A stretch of 64,000 nucleotides of DNA from Pinisolibacter aquiterrae (GCF_019160155.1 NZ_JAFNIH010000014.1:1-64000), one strand, 5' to 3'; counted from the stretch's first letter, positions 31,990 through 40,854 are shown. Numbers and translations: made by a program. The notes: generated from the letters alone by a model not told the origin.

Positions 31990-32382
31990 TCAGCCGGCGA
32001 GACGGGTCGGCTCGGCGTGGCCGGCGAGCGTCGCGGTGACGATGCGGCGGATGTCGGCGAGGGTGAAGGGCTTGGAGACGACGTCGCGGACGATCTGATC
32101 GAGGCCGTGGGCGCGCTCGCGCTGGTCGGCATAGCCGGTCATCAGGAGGATCGGCAGGTCGGGCTTGTCGCGCGCGACGTTGAGGGCGAGCGCGATCCCG
32201 TCCATCACCGGCATCTTGATGTCGGAGACCAGGAGATCGAACCCGTCGGGGTCGTCGCCCAGCGTCTCCAGCGCGATCGCGCCGTCCTCGACGGCGAGCA
32301 CCGAGTGGCCGTCCAGTTCGAGCGCGCGGCTGACGAAGGCACGCACCGAATCGTCGTCTTCGGCCAGTAGAATACGAGCCAT
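31990..32382 (-). CDS. cpdR: Single-domain response regulator CpdR
   Basis: A 130-residue receiver domain without an output domain. It begins ARILLAEDDDSVRAFVSRAL, nearly the CpdR consensus, with phospho-acceptor Asp54 in VSDIKMP and Lys in VSKPFTL. In Caulobacter and Sinorhizobium, unphosphorylated CpdR loads the ClpXP protease to time degradation of cell-cycle regulators; the CckA-ChpT relay phosphorylates it. The position beside hpt is conserved in the order. Confidence 0.9.
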   Translation of the reverse strand: MARILLAEDDDSVRAFVSRALELDGHSVLAVEDGAIALETLGDDPDGFDLLVSDIKMPVMDGIALALNVARDKPDLPILLMTGYADQRERAHGLDQIVRDVVSKPFTLADIRRIVTATLAGHAEPTRLAG

Positions 32383-32487
32383 GGCGGTTCTCCCTCCCGC
32401 GAATCGTCGCGTCCCGAGTGTCGTCCCGATCGCCTCGCGTCACGAGAGAAATTCCCGCGAATCAGCGACGATCGGCCGAAAGTTCGA

Positions 32488-33027
32488 TCATTTCGCAGCC
32501 ACGACGTGGCCGATGTAGGGCAACTCGCGATAGGCGTGGCCCATGTCCATGCCGAAGCCGACCACGAAGAGATCGGGGCAGGTGAAGCCGACGAAGTCGC
32601 CCTCGATCGCCGCGACGCGGTGACCGGGTTTGTCGAGCAGGACCGCGAGCGCCACACGCGCCGCGCCGCGTTCCTCGAGCAGCCGCACGGCATAGGCGAG
32701 GGTGCGGCCGGATTCCAGAATGTCGTCGACGATCAGCACGTTGCGGCCGGCGACGTCGGTCTCGAGGTCGCGCAGGACGGTGACGGTGCCGCTCGACGCG
32801 GTGCCGTCGCGATAGCTCGACAGCGACATGAAGTCGACTTCCGGCGAGACCCCGGCGCCGTGGAGGGCGCGGATGAGGTCGGCGGCGAAGACGAAGCCGC
32901 CCTTCAGCACCGCGACGACCAGGACGTTCTCGCGAAAGCCGGCCTCGCGGATCTCGGTGGCGAGTCCTGCGATCCGCGCGGCGATCGCCTCGGCGGTGAA
33001 GAGGACGTCGATGCGATGCTCGTTCAT
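32488..33027 (-). CDS. hpt: Hypoxanthine phosphoribosyltransferase
   Basis: A 179-residue purine-salvage enzyme converting hypoxanthine or guanine with PRPP to IMP or GMP. The PRPP loop VLIVDDILESGRT and the early VVAVLKGGFVFAADLIRAL are diagnostic. The start at 33027 overlaps the stop of the upstream zinc-ribbon gene by 4 bases, so translation is coupled. cpdR lies downstream after 105 bases. Confidence 0.94.
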   Translation of the reverse strand: MNEHRIDVLFTAEAIAARIAGLATEIREAGFRENVLVVAVLKGGFVFAADLIRALHGAGVSPEVDFMSLSSYRDGTASSGTVTVLRDLETDVAGRNVLIVDDILESGRTLAYAVRLLEERGAARVALAVLLDKPGHRVAAIEGDFVGFTCPDLFVVGFGMDMGHAYRELPYIGHVVAAK

Positions 33028-33932
33028 GGCAGGCCGGCCTGTCGATTGCGGCGCTCGGCGAAACGCACCTGAAGATCGGCGGCGCGTTCGGGCGGCGCCA
33101 CCAGACGCGTCCTGAAGCGCAGACGATCGCCGGCGGCGATCACGGTGGCGCGCGGGTCCACCGACCAAGCATAGAGTTCCTGCGCGTCGGCGTCACGCAG
33201 CGCGAAGCGCAGCGCCGGGACGTGACGCGCGGTGCCGGACGTGTTGGCGAGCGAGCCCTCGACCACCAGCACCGGCTGGCCGTTGTCCATCTCGCGCAGC
33301 GTCTCGATCGGGCCGAAGTCGAGGCCGCGCAGGTTCACGTCGAGGCCGACCAGCCGGTAGAAACCGGCGAGCGCGGGGACCTGGGCGACGACCGAGGCGC
33401 GGAACACCACGAGGCCGGCGAAGATCAGGCAGGAGACGAGGAACACGGCCGGGCCGACGAAGGGCGCGAGCCGGGTCACCGCAGCCGGCATCCGCGGCAT
33501 CTTCAGATGCGGTAGATGCGGTCCACGGCGGTGGTGCGGGCGGGCGTTCGGCTTCGGCGGGCCTTCCACCGGACGCTCGAAGGCGGGCGGCGCGGCCTCG
33601 GCCTCCCGGGTCGGCTCGGTGAGATCGTCCGCGAACGGCTTTGGGCCCTCGGCGGCGGTCGCCGCCTCCGGCTCGGCCTCCGCGGCGAGGGCGTCGAAAG
33701 GGTCGATCGCGTCGGCGGCCGGGGCGGCGGGCGACGGGATCTCGGCGGAGGCGAAGACGTCGGCGGTGGGGTCGGCCGCTTCGGCGCGGAAGGCCTCGAC
33801 CGGATCGAGGTCGGTCGCGGTCACGCGCCATTGCTCGCCGCAGCGGGTGCAGCGGACCTTGCGCCCCTTGGGACCGATACGGTCGTCCGGGATCGTATAA
33901 GCGGTGTCGCAACGGGGACAGGTCGTTCGCAT
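33024..33932 (-). CDS. MJ0042-type zinc-ribbon transmembrane protein
   Basis: A 302-residue protein. The N-terminus is a zinc ribbon of the MJ0042 type (TTCPRCDTAYTIPDDRIG, then VRCTRCGEQWRV). After an acidic Ala/Pro linker there is one membrane helix (VGPAVFLVSCLIFAGLVVF) and a C-terminal extracytoplasmic domain of DUF3426-like appearance (VLVVEGSLANTSGTARHVPAL). The function is unknown in spite of wide conservation in alphaproteobacteria. It shares a short overlap with hpt and is divergent from ftsE. Confidence 0.85.
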   Translation of the reverse strand: MRTTCPRCDTAYTIPDDRIGPKGRKVRCTRCGEQWRVTATDLDPVEAFRAEAADPTADVFASAEIPSPAAPAADAIDPFDALAAEAEPEAATAAEGPKPFADDLTEPTREAEAAPPAFERPVEGPPKPNARPHHRRGPHLPHLKMPRMPAAVTRLAPFVGPAVFLVSCLIFAGLVVFRASVVAQVPALAGFYRLVGLDVNLRGLDFGPIETLREMDNGQPVLVVEGSLANTSGTARHVPALRFALRDADAQELYAWSVDPRATVIAAGDRLRFRTRLVAPPERAADLQVRFAERRNRQAGLP

Positions 33933-34123
33933 GGTCTCGCCGGCGCCTCGATCCCCCATCATCGTCGCTTCCGTCTGAACGGCGCGTAAACCGCGCCGCG
34001 CAGGATCGGGGCCGGAGGCGGGGTCGTCTCGCGGCATGGTTAACGAACTGTCAACGCGGCCGGGTGCAGGATGCGGCGGACGCGGGGAGAGGGCGGAGCA
34101 TCCGCGCGAGGGAGCCGAGGGTC

Positions 34124-34783
34124 GTGATCGAATTCGAGAACGTGGGTCTGCGATACGGAATGGGACCGGAGGTCTTGAGCGATCTGACCTTCGACATCGC
34201 GCCGCGCTCGTTCCAGTTCCTGACCGGGCCGTCGGGCGCCGGCAAGACCAGTCTGATCCGCCTGCTGTTCCTGTCGCTGAAGCCGACGCGCGGGCTGATC
34301 CGGGTGTTCGGCCGGGACACGGCGCGGGTCGGCCGCGGCGAGTTGCCGGCGCTGCGCCGGCGGATCGGCGTGGTGTTCCAGGATTTCCGCCTGCTCGACC
34401 ATCTGACCACCTACGAGAACGTGGCGCTGCCGCTCCGGGTCGCGGGCCAAGAGGAGGCGAGCTACCGCGCCGACGTGGTCGACCTCCTCGACTGGGTCGG
34501 TCTCGGCGAGCGCATGCACGCGATGCCGCCGGTGTTGTCGGGCGGCGAGAAGCAGCGGGCGGCGATCGCCCGCGCCCTGATCACCCGGCCGGAGATCCTG
34601 CTCGCCGACGAGCCCACCGGCAACGTCGATCCGCCGCTCGCCAAGCGGCTGCTGCGCCTCTTCGTCGAACTCAATCGCCTGGGCACCTCGGTGCTGATCG
34701 CCACCCATGATCTCGCCTTGATGGAGCAGTTCGATGCGCGACGCATCGTGCTCGCCGAGCGGCGGATCGAGATCTACGAGTGA
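34124..34783 (+). CDS. ftsE: Cell division ATP-binding protein FtsE
   Basis: A 219-residue ABC ATPase. Walker A GPSGAGKT is at 35-42, the signature LSGGEKQR at 138-145 and Walker B ILLADEP at 158-164. With FtsX it forms a divisome complex that activates peptidoglycan hydrolases during septation. The start is a GTG at 34124 (read as Met-Ile-Glu-Phe-Glu-Asn) preceded by GAGCCGAGG; no suitable ATG exists. ftsX overlaps its stop. Confidence 0.94.
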   Translation: MIEFENVGLRYGMGPEVLSDLTFDIAPRSFQFLTGPSGAGKTSLIRLLFLSLKPTRGLIRVFGRDTARVGRGELPALRRRIGVVFQDFRLLDHLTTYENVALPLRVAGQEEASYRADVVDLLDWVGLGERMHAMPPVLSGGEKQRAAIARALITRPEILLADEPTGNVDPPLAKRLLRLFVELNRLGTSVLIATHDLALMEQFDARRIVLAERRIEIYE

Positions 34784-35802
34784 GGCGCATGGCGACAGGC
34801 GGGGAGAAGAAGCGACGCCCATCGGACCGCACGGCGCCTCGGGTCGAGGCGGCGAAGCGAGTGGTGCGCGCGGCGGCGCAGGTTCGGCGCAGGGCTCGCG
34901 GCGGCGAGGCGGGCCGGGCGATCGTGCCGCCGCAGACGGTCGCCGGCCGGGCCCTGGTCTCGGTGGTGGCGATCATGTGCTTCCTCGCCTGCCTCGCGGT
35001 CGGTGCCCTTTCGGTGGTGCGCGAGGCGGCGCACGACTGGCAGGTCGACATCAGCCGCGAGGCGACGATCCAGATCAAGCCGATCGGCACGACCGGCATG
35101 GAGATGCGTCTCGCCCGCGCGCTGTCGCTCGCCCGCGAGACGTCCGGCGTGCGCTCGGCGCGGCTGGTCGACGAGCGCGAGAGCACGGCCCTGCTCGAGC
35201 CGTGGCTCGGGCAAGGGCTCGATCTCTCGTCGCTGCCGGTGCCGCGGCTGGTGGTGGTCGAGCTCGAGGATCCGGCCAGCGCCGATCTCTCCGGTCTGCG
35301 CGCCAAACTGGCGCAGGAGGTGGAAGGGGCGATGCTCGACGACCACGCGGTCTGGGCGGCGCGCCTGCGCACCATGGCCGGAGGCGTGGTGCTGGTCGGG
35401 GTCGGAGTGGTGGTTCTGGTGCTGGCGGCGATGGTGCTGTCGATCGTCTTCGCGACCCGGGCGGCGATGGCCGGCAATCGCGACGTGATCGAGGTTCTGC
35501 ATTTCGTCGGCGCCGAGGATCCGTTCATCGCCCGCGAGTTCCGGCGTCATTTCGTGGTGCTCGGGCTCGAGGGCGGATCGGTCGGCGGGGCGGCGGCGCT
35601 GGCGCTGTTCGGGCTCGGCGATCTGCTCCTGCGGAGCGGCCGGGGGGATCCGCTCGGCGATCAGGCGCAGGCCCTGTTCGGCGGGTTTTCGATCGGCTGG
35701 AGCGGGTTCTTCGGGGTGATCGCGATCGTCGCGCTGGTGACGGCGCTGACCGGCATCACGTCGCGCGCGACCGTTCTCGGTCATCTGAAGCGTCTCGAGT
35801 GA
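34780..35802 (+). CDS. ftsX: Cell division permease-like protein FtsX
   Basis: A 340-residue inner-membrane partner of FtsE. It has a basic cytoplasmic N-terminus, a first membrane helix near residues 60-80 (LVSVVAIMCFLACLAVGAL), a periplasmic loop, then three more helices starting at GGVVLVGVGVVVLVLAAMVL. The start may be the GTG at 34780, which overlaps the ftsE stop as GTGA, or the ATG at 34789 three codons later. Both keep the conserved part. FtsX transmits ATP hydrolysis to periplasmic amidase activators. Confidence 0.93.
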   Translation: MRRMATGGEKKRRPSDRTAPRVEAAKRVVRAAAQVRRRARGGEAGRAIVPPQTVAGRALVSVVAIMCFLACLAVGALSVVREAAHDWQVDISREATIQIKPIGTTGMEMRLARALSLARETSGVRSARLVDERESTALLEPWLGQGLDLSSLPVPRLVVVELEDPASADLSGLRAKLAQEVEGAMLDDHAVWAARLRTMAGGVVLVGVGVVVLVLAAMVLSIVFATRAAMAGNRDVIEVLHFVGAEDPFIAREFRRHFVVLGLEGGSVGGAAALALFGLGDLLLRSGRGDPLGDQAQALFGGFSIGWSGFFGVIAIVALVTALTGITSRATVLGHLKRLE

Positions 35803-35811
35803 GGGGCGGCC

Positions 35812-36588
35812 ATGCGTGTCATCGACGTCGCGACGGCGAATTCTGATATCTTGGCGGCCATGGAGATTCGACCCCCCGAGACGTCGGCCGGTCTCGGCGC
35901 GCCGCGCGGAGCGGCCGAAACGGCGGCCGGCAGCACGAGAGCGACGCCGCGGCGGTTCCTCCGCCGCTCGGCGCGCGCGGTGGGCTACGCGCTCGCCGGT
36001 CTCGCGGCGGCCTTCGGTCTCGGCTTCGTCGTCTTCGCGGTGACGGTGTCGCTCACCGAGATTCCTGCCGATCCTCGCGCCGACGCGATCATCGCGCTGA
36101 CGGGGGGGCGCGACCGGGTGGCGGAGGCGGTCGACCTCCTCGCCGAGGGGCGCGGGCGGCGGCTCCTCATCTCCGGGGTTCATCCGAGGACCAGCGCCGC
36201 CGACATTCGCAAACTGACCGAGGGCGACGGCACCGTCTTCGCCTGTTGCGTCGATCTCGGCCGCACCGCGCTCTCCACCGCCGGCAATGCCACCGAGGCG
36301 GCGGAATGGGTGAAGGAGCACGGCTTCACCAGCCTGATCGTCGTCACCAGCGCCTATCACATGCCGCGCTCGCTGCTCGAACTCGACCGTGCCTTGCCGT
36401 CGGTGCGCAAGGTGCCCTATCCGGTGAGCAGGCCGGATCTCAATCTCGAGACCTGGTATCGTCATCCGACGACCGCGAAACTTCTCTTCGGCGAATACCT
36501 CAAGTATATCGTCGCTCGGTTCGCGCATCAGGCGCCGCAGATCACGGCCACCCGAGTGGCGCGGGTCGGAGGCGACGCGGCGCGCTGA
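35812..36588 (+). CDS. YdcF/ElyC-like DUF218 protein
   Basis: A 258-residue protein with an N-terminal membrane helix (about 57-80, VGYALAGLAAAFGLGFVVFA) and a DUF218 domain (ADAIIALTGGRDRVAEAVDLL, LLISGVHP, STAGNATEAAEW, VVTSAYHMPRS). Family members such as ElyC and SanA affect envelope biogenesis; their chemical role is unknown. The position between ftsX and plsC fits an envelope function and is conserved in relatives. The gene starts nine bases after the ftsX stop. Confidence 0.87.
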   Translation: MRVIDVATANSDILAAMEIRPPETSAGLGAPRGAAETAAGSTRATPRRFLRRSARAVGYALAGLAAAFGLGFVVFAVTVSLTEIPADPRADAIIALTGGRDRVAEAVDLLAEGRGRRLLISGVHPRTSAADIRKLTEGDGTVFACCVDLGRTALSTAGNATEAAEWVKEHGFTSLIVVTSAYHMPRSLLELDRALPSVRKVPYPVSRPDLNLETWYRHPTTAKLLFGEYLKYIVARFAHQAPQITATRVARVGGDAAR

Positions 36589-36617
36589 ACCGCTCCTCCG
36601 ATCGGGATCTCCACGCG

Positions 36618-37397
36618 ATGACGTTTCTCCGCTCGCTCGCCTTCAACGTCTTCTTCTACGTCCACACCTTCGTGTGGCTCTTCGTCCTGTTGCCGACCGA
36701 GCTGATGCCCAACCGGGCGCTGAAACGGGGCGTCAAGCGGTGGGCGAAGACCAACCGATGGGCGCTCGAATGGATCGGCGGGGTGAAGGTGGAACTGCGG
36801 GGGCTCGAGAACATCCCCGAGGGCGGGGCGCTGATCGTCTCCAAGCACCAGTCGACCTTCGAGACCGTGTCGATGCTCGACCTGTTCGCCGACCCGACCT
36901 ATGTCCTCAAGAAGGAGCTCTTGTCGATCCCGCTGTTCGGCTGGTACGCCACCAAGGCCGAACAGATCCCGGTCGATCGCACGGCGGGGCGGTCGGCGCT
37001 GGTCAAGCTCTCGGAGCGGGCGCGGGTCGAAGTGGCGCGCGGGCGCCAGTTGATCATCTATCCGGAGGGAACCCGGCGTCCGGCCGGCGCCGAGCGCGCC
37101 TACAAGCACGGCGTGGTCAATCTCTATCGCGATCTCGGCGTGCCGATGGTGCCGGTGGCGCTCAATTCCGGCCTGTTCTGGCCACGCCACGGCTTCCTGC
37201 GCCATCCCGGAACGCTGGTGATGGAATTTCTGCCACCGATCCCGCCGGGGCTCGATCCGGAAGCGGCCTTCCTCGAGATGCAGCGGCTGATCGAGACCTC
37301 GAGCGACGCGCTGATCGCCGAGGCGCTGGCGAGGCCCAATCCGCCGCCGATTCCGCCGGGCGGCGAGGCGTGGTGGGAGCGCGCCCCGCGTTCCTGA
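36618..37397 (+). CDS. plsC: 1-acyl-sn-glycerol-3-phosphate acyltransferase
   Basis: A 259-residue membrane-bound acyltransferase making phosphatidic acid. The catalytic block is KHQSTFET (His with Glu in the place of the more usual Asp of Hx4D), and the substrate motif is YPEGTRRP. An N-terminal helix (LAFNVFFYVHTFVWLFVLL) anchors it. The Hx4E variant is seen in some alphaproteobacterial PlsC proteins, so activity is still expected. It lies 29 bases after the DUF218 gene. Confidence 0.9.
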   Translation: MTFLRSLAFNVFFYVHTFVWLFVLLPTELMPNRALKRGVKRWAKTNRWALEWIGGVKVELRGLENIPEGGALIVSKHQSTFETVSMLDLFADPTYVLKKELLSIPLFGWYATKAEQIPVDRTAGRSALVKLSERARVEVARGRQLIIYPEGTRRPAGAERAYKHGVVNLYRDLGVPMVPVALNSGLFWPRHGFLRHPGTLVMEFLPPIPPGLDPEAAFLEMQRLIETSSDALIAEALARPNPPPIPPGGEAWWERAPRS

Positions 37398-37433
37398 AAA
37401 GTTCCGGTTTACGCTTGCGCTTCCCCTGTTCTT

Positions 37434-37448
37434 GTTCTAGCTTTGTTC
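37434..37448 (+). promoter_or_regulatory. Predicted LexA (SOS) operator, GTTC-N7-GTTC
   Basis: GTTC at 37434-37437, seven bases (TAGCTTT), then GTTC at 37445-37448: an exact match to the alphaproteobacterial LexA box. A further GTTC lies six bases upstream of the first. The box is 26 bases before the start of the unknown 125-codon gene, a position where LexA would block transcription. Confidence 0.75.
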
Positions 37449-37473
37449 CATATCCCGAGGGGAGGTGGAACCG

Positions 37474-37851
37474 ATGGGTTTCGAGAGTGCGCAAGGTGTG
37501 GCGGTCGCGAGGCGCGGGGGACGCGAGGCCGTCTCGCCGCTCGACGGGCGGTTTCTGATCTGGCGCGGCGCCTCCGGGCGGGCCTATGTCTTCTCCCCGA
37601 TCGCCGTCGACGACGCGGGGTTCGAGGACACGGGCCTCGACGGGATTGGGCTCGACGACGCGGTGTTGATCGCGGTGGAGCGCGATCGGGCGGGGCGGCC
37701 GACGGCCGCGCGGGTGGTGGCGGATCGATCCGGCCGGCCCGGCGAGATCTGGGCGCATCATCTGGCGACGACCGCTGCGGCACGGCGGCGGGCGGTGATC
37801 GATCTCACGGCGAGCGGGCGTGAACCGGAGCTCTTCGGGGCGATCGGCTGA
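37474..37851 (+). CDS. Uncharacterised protein, 125 aa, predicted SOS-regulated
   Basis: A 125-residue soluble protein beginning MGFESAQGVAVARRGGREAV, with LDGRFLIWRGASGRAYVFSP and a C-terminal basic helix TAAARRRAVIDLTA. No membrane helix or signal peptide, and no family I can name. A strong ribosome site (GAGGGGAGGTGG) ends 4 bases before the ATG at 37474. A GTG at 37465 is in frame but inside that site. A perfect LexA box lies upstream, so induction by DNA damage is predicted. No DNA-repair gene is adjacent, although an AlkA-type glycosylase lies elsewhere in the window. Confidence 0.7.
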   Translation: MGFESAQGVAVARRGGREAVSPLDGRFLIWRGASGRAYVFSPIAVDDAGFEDTGLDGIGLDDAVLIAVERDRAGRPTAARVVADRSGRPGEIWAHHLATTAAARRRAVIDLTASGREPELFGAIG

Positions 37852-37950
37852 ACACGCGCGGATGGTCTCGATCGAGGGCGGTCGACAGCGACGGCGCGGT
37901 CGCCTTATCTCGGGGGGTAACGATTCGGACCGTCGCGAGGAAGATCGACC

Positions 37951-38985
37951 ATGAACTCCGTCCCATCCGAGGATGCCGGCAGACGTCGTGGGGGGATCTT
38001 CCGCCGCCCCTGGGTCGTTCTTCTCGGCGTGGCGGTCCTGTGCGCGGCCTGGTCGGCGGTGTGGGCGACGATGCGCTCACGCCTGATCACCGAGGTCGAT
38101 CACCAATTGGCGCGGCTCGAGCGTGACGGCGTTCGCATCGTCTGTCCGGACCGGGCGGTCGGTGGATTCCCCTTCCGGCTCGAGATCACCTGCCGCGATC
38201 CGGGCCTCGAGATCGCCGGGCGTGGGGTCGGCGGATCGGTGGCGGCGCTGCGGATCGTCGCGCAGATCTGGGATCCCCGGCTGGTCCTGGCGGAGGCGGA
38301 TGGTCCGCTGGTCGCTGAGGAGGCGGGGCGCACGCGCGTCGACGCGACCTGGCGTGGGCTGCGGGTCTCGCTGCGCTGGTCGACGGCGGGGATCGAGCGT
38401 CTGTCCCTTTCGGCCGAGGGGCTCGATCTGACCCGTCGTGAGACGGGAGCCGGCGTCGCGCGGCTCCAGGCGGAACATCTCGAGGCGCACGGGCGCGGAT
38501 CCGGCGCGAACGACGTCGACGTCGCGGTCTCCGTCGCCTCGGGCGTGGCGACGGTCGAGGGCAAGCGGATCGGTCCGCCGCGTTCGGATCTCTCGCTCGC
38601 GGCCACGCTGCGGGAGGTCTTGCCGTTCGGCCCGGGCGATCCGGCGCGGGCCTTCGCCGCGCGGGGCGGGCGGATCGAACCGATCCGCGCCGATTTCGCC
38701 GTGGGCGGCGTGCGGGTGGCGGGCAAGGGCGCGCTGACGCTCGGCCCCGACGGGCTTCTCGACGGGATGATCGGTTTCGCCGCCACGGGGCTCGAGGCGG
38801 TGGTGACCCAGGCGGCCGCGCTGGGGCCGGAGACGGCGAGCGTACTCGGCGGTTTCGTTCTGCTGGGCAAGACCTCGACCGATCCCGACCTGCCCGGGCG
38901 GCGGCTCGATCTGGTGGTCGATCACGGCCGGCCGCGCTTCGGGCGGATCCTGATGCCGCCGATGGCGCCCCTGTTTCGACCCTGA
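37951..38985 (+). CDS. DUF2125 domain protein
   Basis: A 344-residue protein anchored by one N-terminal helix (about 21-40, WVVLLGVAVLCAAWSAVWAT). It has an otherwise periplasmic beta-rich domain with the DUF2125 hallmark VGGFPFRLEITC. The family is restricted mainly to alphaproteobacteria and its role is unknown; it resembles AsmA-like envelope lipid proteins in gross layout. There are 99 bases between it and the SOS-type gene upstream. Confidence 0.85.
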   Translation: MNSVPSEDAGRRRGGIFRRPWVVLLGVAVLCAAWSAVWATMRSRLITEVDHQLARLERDGVRIVCPDRAVGGFPFRLEITCRDPGLEIAGRGVGGSVAALRIVAQIWDPRLVLAEADGPLVAEEAGRTRVDATWRGLRVSLRWSTAGIERLSLSAEGLDLTRRETGAGVARLQAEHLEAHGRGSGANDVDVAVSVASGVATVEGKRIGPPRSDLSLAATLREVLPFGPGDPARAFAARGGRIEPIRADFAVGGVRVAGKGALTLGPDGLLDGMIGFAATGLEAVVTQAAALGPETASVLGGFVLLGKTSTDPDLPGRRLDLVVDHGRPRFGRILMPPMAPLFRP

Positions 38986-39103
38986 GCGGCGGGCGTCGGA
39001 CGCAGCGTTCGACGTTCGCGCCCTCGACGAGAGACCGCCGCGCCCCACATTTCGGCGAGACCGTGGGATCTCCCCCCGGACGAAACCGAAAGGAGTGGAC
39101 GCC

Positions 39104-39961
39104 ATGCGGCGCCGTATCGAGACCGTGTTGCACGCGCCCGAGCGTCATTGGGTGGGGAATGGATTTCTGGTTCGTCCGCTCTTCGCCGATGCGGCCTTCA
39201 CGGCTTCGATCAGCCCGTTCCTGATGCTCGACTGGGCGGCGGAGCGCCGGTTCCCGCCTTCGGCGACGCCGCGTGGCGTGGGACCGCATCCCCATCGCGG
39301 GTTCGAGACGGTGACGCTCGTCCATGCGGGCGAGGTCGCGCATCGCGATTCCGCCGGTCATGCCGACCGCATCGGTCCCGGCGACGTCCAATGGATGACC
39401 GCCGGCGCCGGCCTCGTTCACGAGGAGATGCTGGGCGCCTCGATCGACGAGGCCGGAGGGGCGGTGTCGATGGCGCAGCTGTGGGTCAATCTGCCGAAGG
39501 CGTCCAAGGCGACGCCGCCACGCTATCAGGCGATCACTTCCGACCGCATTCCCGAAATCGTGTCCTCCGGCGTGACGCTGCGGCTGGTCGCCGGCTCGCT
39601 CGGTGAGCTCGTCGGACCGGCGGCGACCCATACGGAGCTGATCGTCGCCGAGGCGCGGATCGCCGCCGGGGCCGAGCTCGTCTGGCCGGTGCCGGAGGGA
39701 TGGACCGCGATGGTCGCGGTGCTGACCGGACGCATCTCGGCCGAGGACCGGCAGGTGGCATCGGAGACGGTCGCGCTCTTCGCGCGGACGGGTGGCGAGG
39801 TCGTCGTCACCGGCGTCGCCGCCGAAAGCCGCCTGCTGCTTCTGGCGGGCGAACCGATCGCCGAGCCGATCGCCGCGATGGGCCCCTTCGTGATGAACAC
39901 GCACGAGGATCTGATTCGGGCGGTCGAGGACTTTCGCCTGGGACGCATGGGGCGGTTGTGA
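39104..39961 (+). CDS. Pirin family protein
   Basis: A 285-residue double cupin. The metal site is in PHPHRGFETVT, then HRDSAGHADRIGPGDVQWM and GAGLVHEEM, giving the expected His/His/His/Glu set. Bacterial pirins are metal-dependent quercetinases or modulators of metabolic enzymes; which applies is unknown. The ATG at 39104 follows AGGAG by 8 bases; a GTG at 39095 overlaps that site and is rejected. Confidence 0.9.
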   Translation: MRRRIETVLHAPERHWVGNGFLVRPLFADAAFTASISPFLMLDWAAERRFPPSATPRGVGPHPHRGFETVTLVHAGEVAHRDSAGHADRIGPGDVQWMTAGAGLVHEEMLGASIDEAGGAVSMAQLWVNLPKASKATPPRYQAITSDRIPEIVSSGVTLRLVAGSLGELVGPAATHTELIVAEARIAAGAELVWPVPEGWTAMVAVLTGRISAEDRQVASETVALFARTGGEVVVTGVAAESRLLLLAGEPIAEPIAAMGPFVMNTHEDLIRAVEDFRLGRMGRL

Positions 39962-40070
39962 TCGGCCGTCGGACGCGGTGAAAGGTCGCGCCGCGCGTGC
40001 ATTTCGAAATTTTTCACGAGTGTCCGCGCGGTCGCCCCCCGAAAATTCCCGGAGGCAATATGCTTGCTCC

Positions 40071-40082
40071 CAAAACGTTTTG
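40071..40082. promoter_or_regulatory. Palindrome CAAAACGTTTTG upstream of the MerR-type gene
   Basis: A perfect 12-bp palindrome lies 113 bases before the regulator start. It falls between a possible -35 (TTGCTC at 40064-40069) and -10 (CACAAT at 40087-40092) separated by 17 bases. MerR proteins bind operators inside the promoter spacer, so autoregulation is plausible. The promoter assignment is inference. Confidence 0.4.
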
Positions 40083-40194
40083 AGCTCACAATCCGATCGT
40101 GTCGTGGGGGAGATCGAGTTCGTGTAGTCCGTTTCGGACGCGATCGGAGAACGAACTTTCTTCCGAAGTGCTGGACCTCCAGGCCGAGGTGGTG

Positions 40195-40632
40195 ATGACG
40201 AAATCGGCGGAAACCCTCGAGCGTCTGGCGGAAATTCTGCGCCCGCTGATGAATTTCGACGACCTGCCGGCGGACGACACGTTCACGATCGGTCAGCTGT
40301 CGTCGCACCTCGGCGTGTCCCTGCGCACCTTGAGATTCTACGAGCAGTCGGGACTTCTCACGCCGACCCGCGCCGGCGCGCGCCGCATCTATTCCGGGGA
40401 GGATCGCCGGCGGCTCGAAGTGATCGTGGCACTGCGTGAATTCGAGGTGTCGCTGAACGGGGTGAAGGCGCTGATCGCGATCATCGACAGCGGCGCGCCG
40501 AACCTCGAGGAACGTGCCCTCGCGCAGTTCGATCGCCTGCTCGCCGACGTCCACGAGGCCAACCAGACCCGGATCGCCGAGCTGCAGGGCCTCAACGGGC
40601 GCATCGAGCGGGCGCGCACGCCGCACGCCTGA
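40195..40632 (+). CDS. MerR-type helix-turn-helix regulator
   Basis: A 145-residue regulator. The winged helix-turn-helix (TFTIGQLSSHLGVSLRTLRF, YEQSGLLTPTRAGARRIYS) is followed by a helical dimerisation region (FEVSLNGVKALIAIIDSG, then ERALAQFDRLLADVHEANQ). There is no cysteine set for metal sensing in the C-terminal part, so it is not a classical metal or redox MerR. The ATG at 40195 has GAGG five bases upstream. It converges on ecm, and homologues beside ethylmalonyl-CoA pathway genes make a role in that pathway plausible. Confidence 0.83.
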   Translation: MTKSAETLERLAEILRPLMNFDDLPADDTFTIGQLSSHLGVSLRTLRFYEQSGLLTPTRAGARRIYSGEDRRRLEVIVALREFEVSLNGVKALIAIIDSGAPNLEERALAQFDRLLADVHEANQTRIAELQGLNGRIERARTPHA

Positions 40633-40811
40633 GCCGAGGCGCCGGCCCCGGATCCCCCGTCCTCGTCGTCCCCATTTCCCGAAGGTCCTCACCTCGCCGG
40701 CCGTCCGACGCGCTCGTGGCGGACAAGCCTGGTCGGTGTGATCGCGGCCGACCTCGCGCGGCCGGCTCATGCGAGAGGCCGAAGGTGCCGAGGCATCGGG
40801 CCTTGGAAACC

Positions 40812-40854
40812 ACGTGACTTTCTCATGCGCGTCGCCGACATGAGAAAGTCACGT
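40812..40854. repeat. Perfect 16-bp inverted repeat, 11-base loop
   Basis: ACGTGACTTTCTCATG at 40812-40827 pairs exactly with its complement at 40839-40854. In RNA this is a very stable stem with the loop CGCGTCGCCGA. There is no T tract on either side. It could be a bidirectional terminator, an RNA processing site or a protein-binding element. Confidence 0.85.

Noticed and set aside
31990-33932. Toxin-antitoxin or phage module among the small genes here
   Set aside because: The genes are cpdR, hpt and a zinc-ribbon protein in a conserved chromosomal order, not mobile genes.
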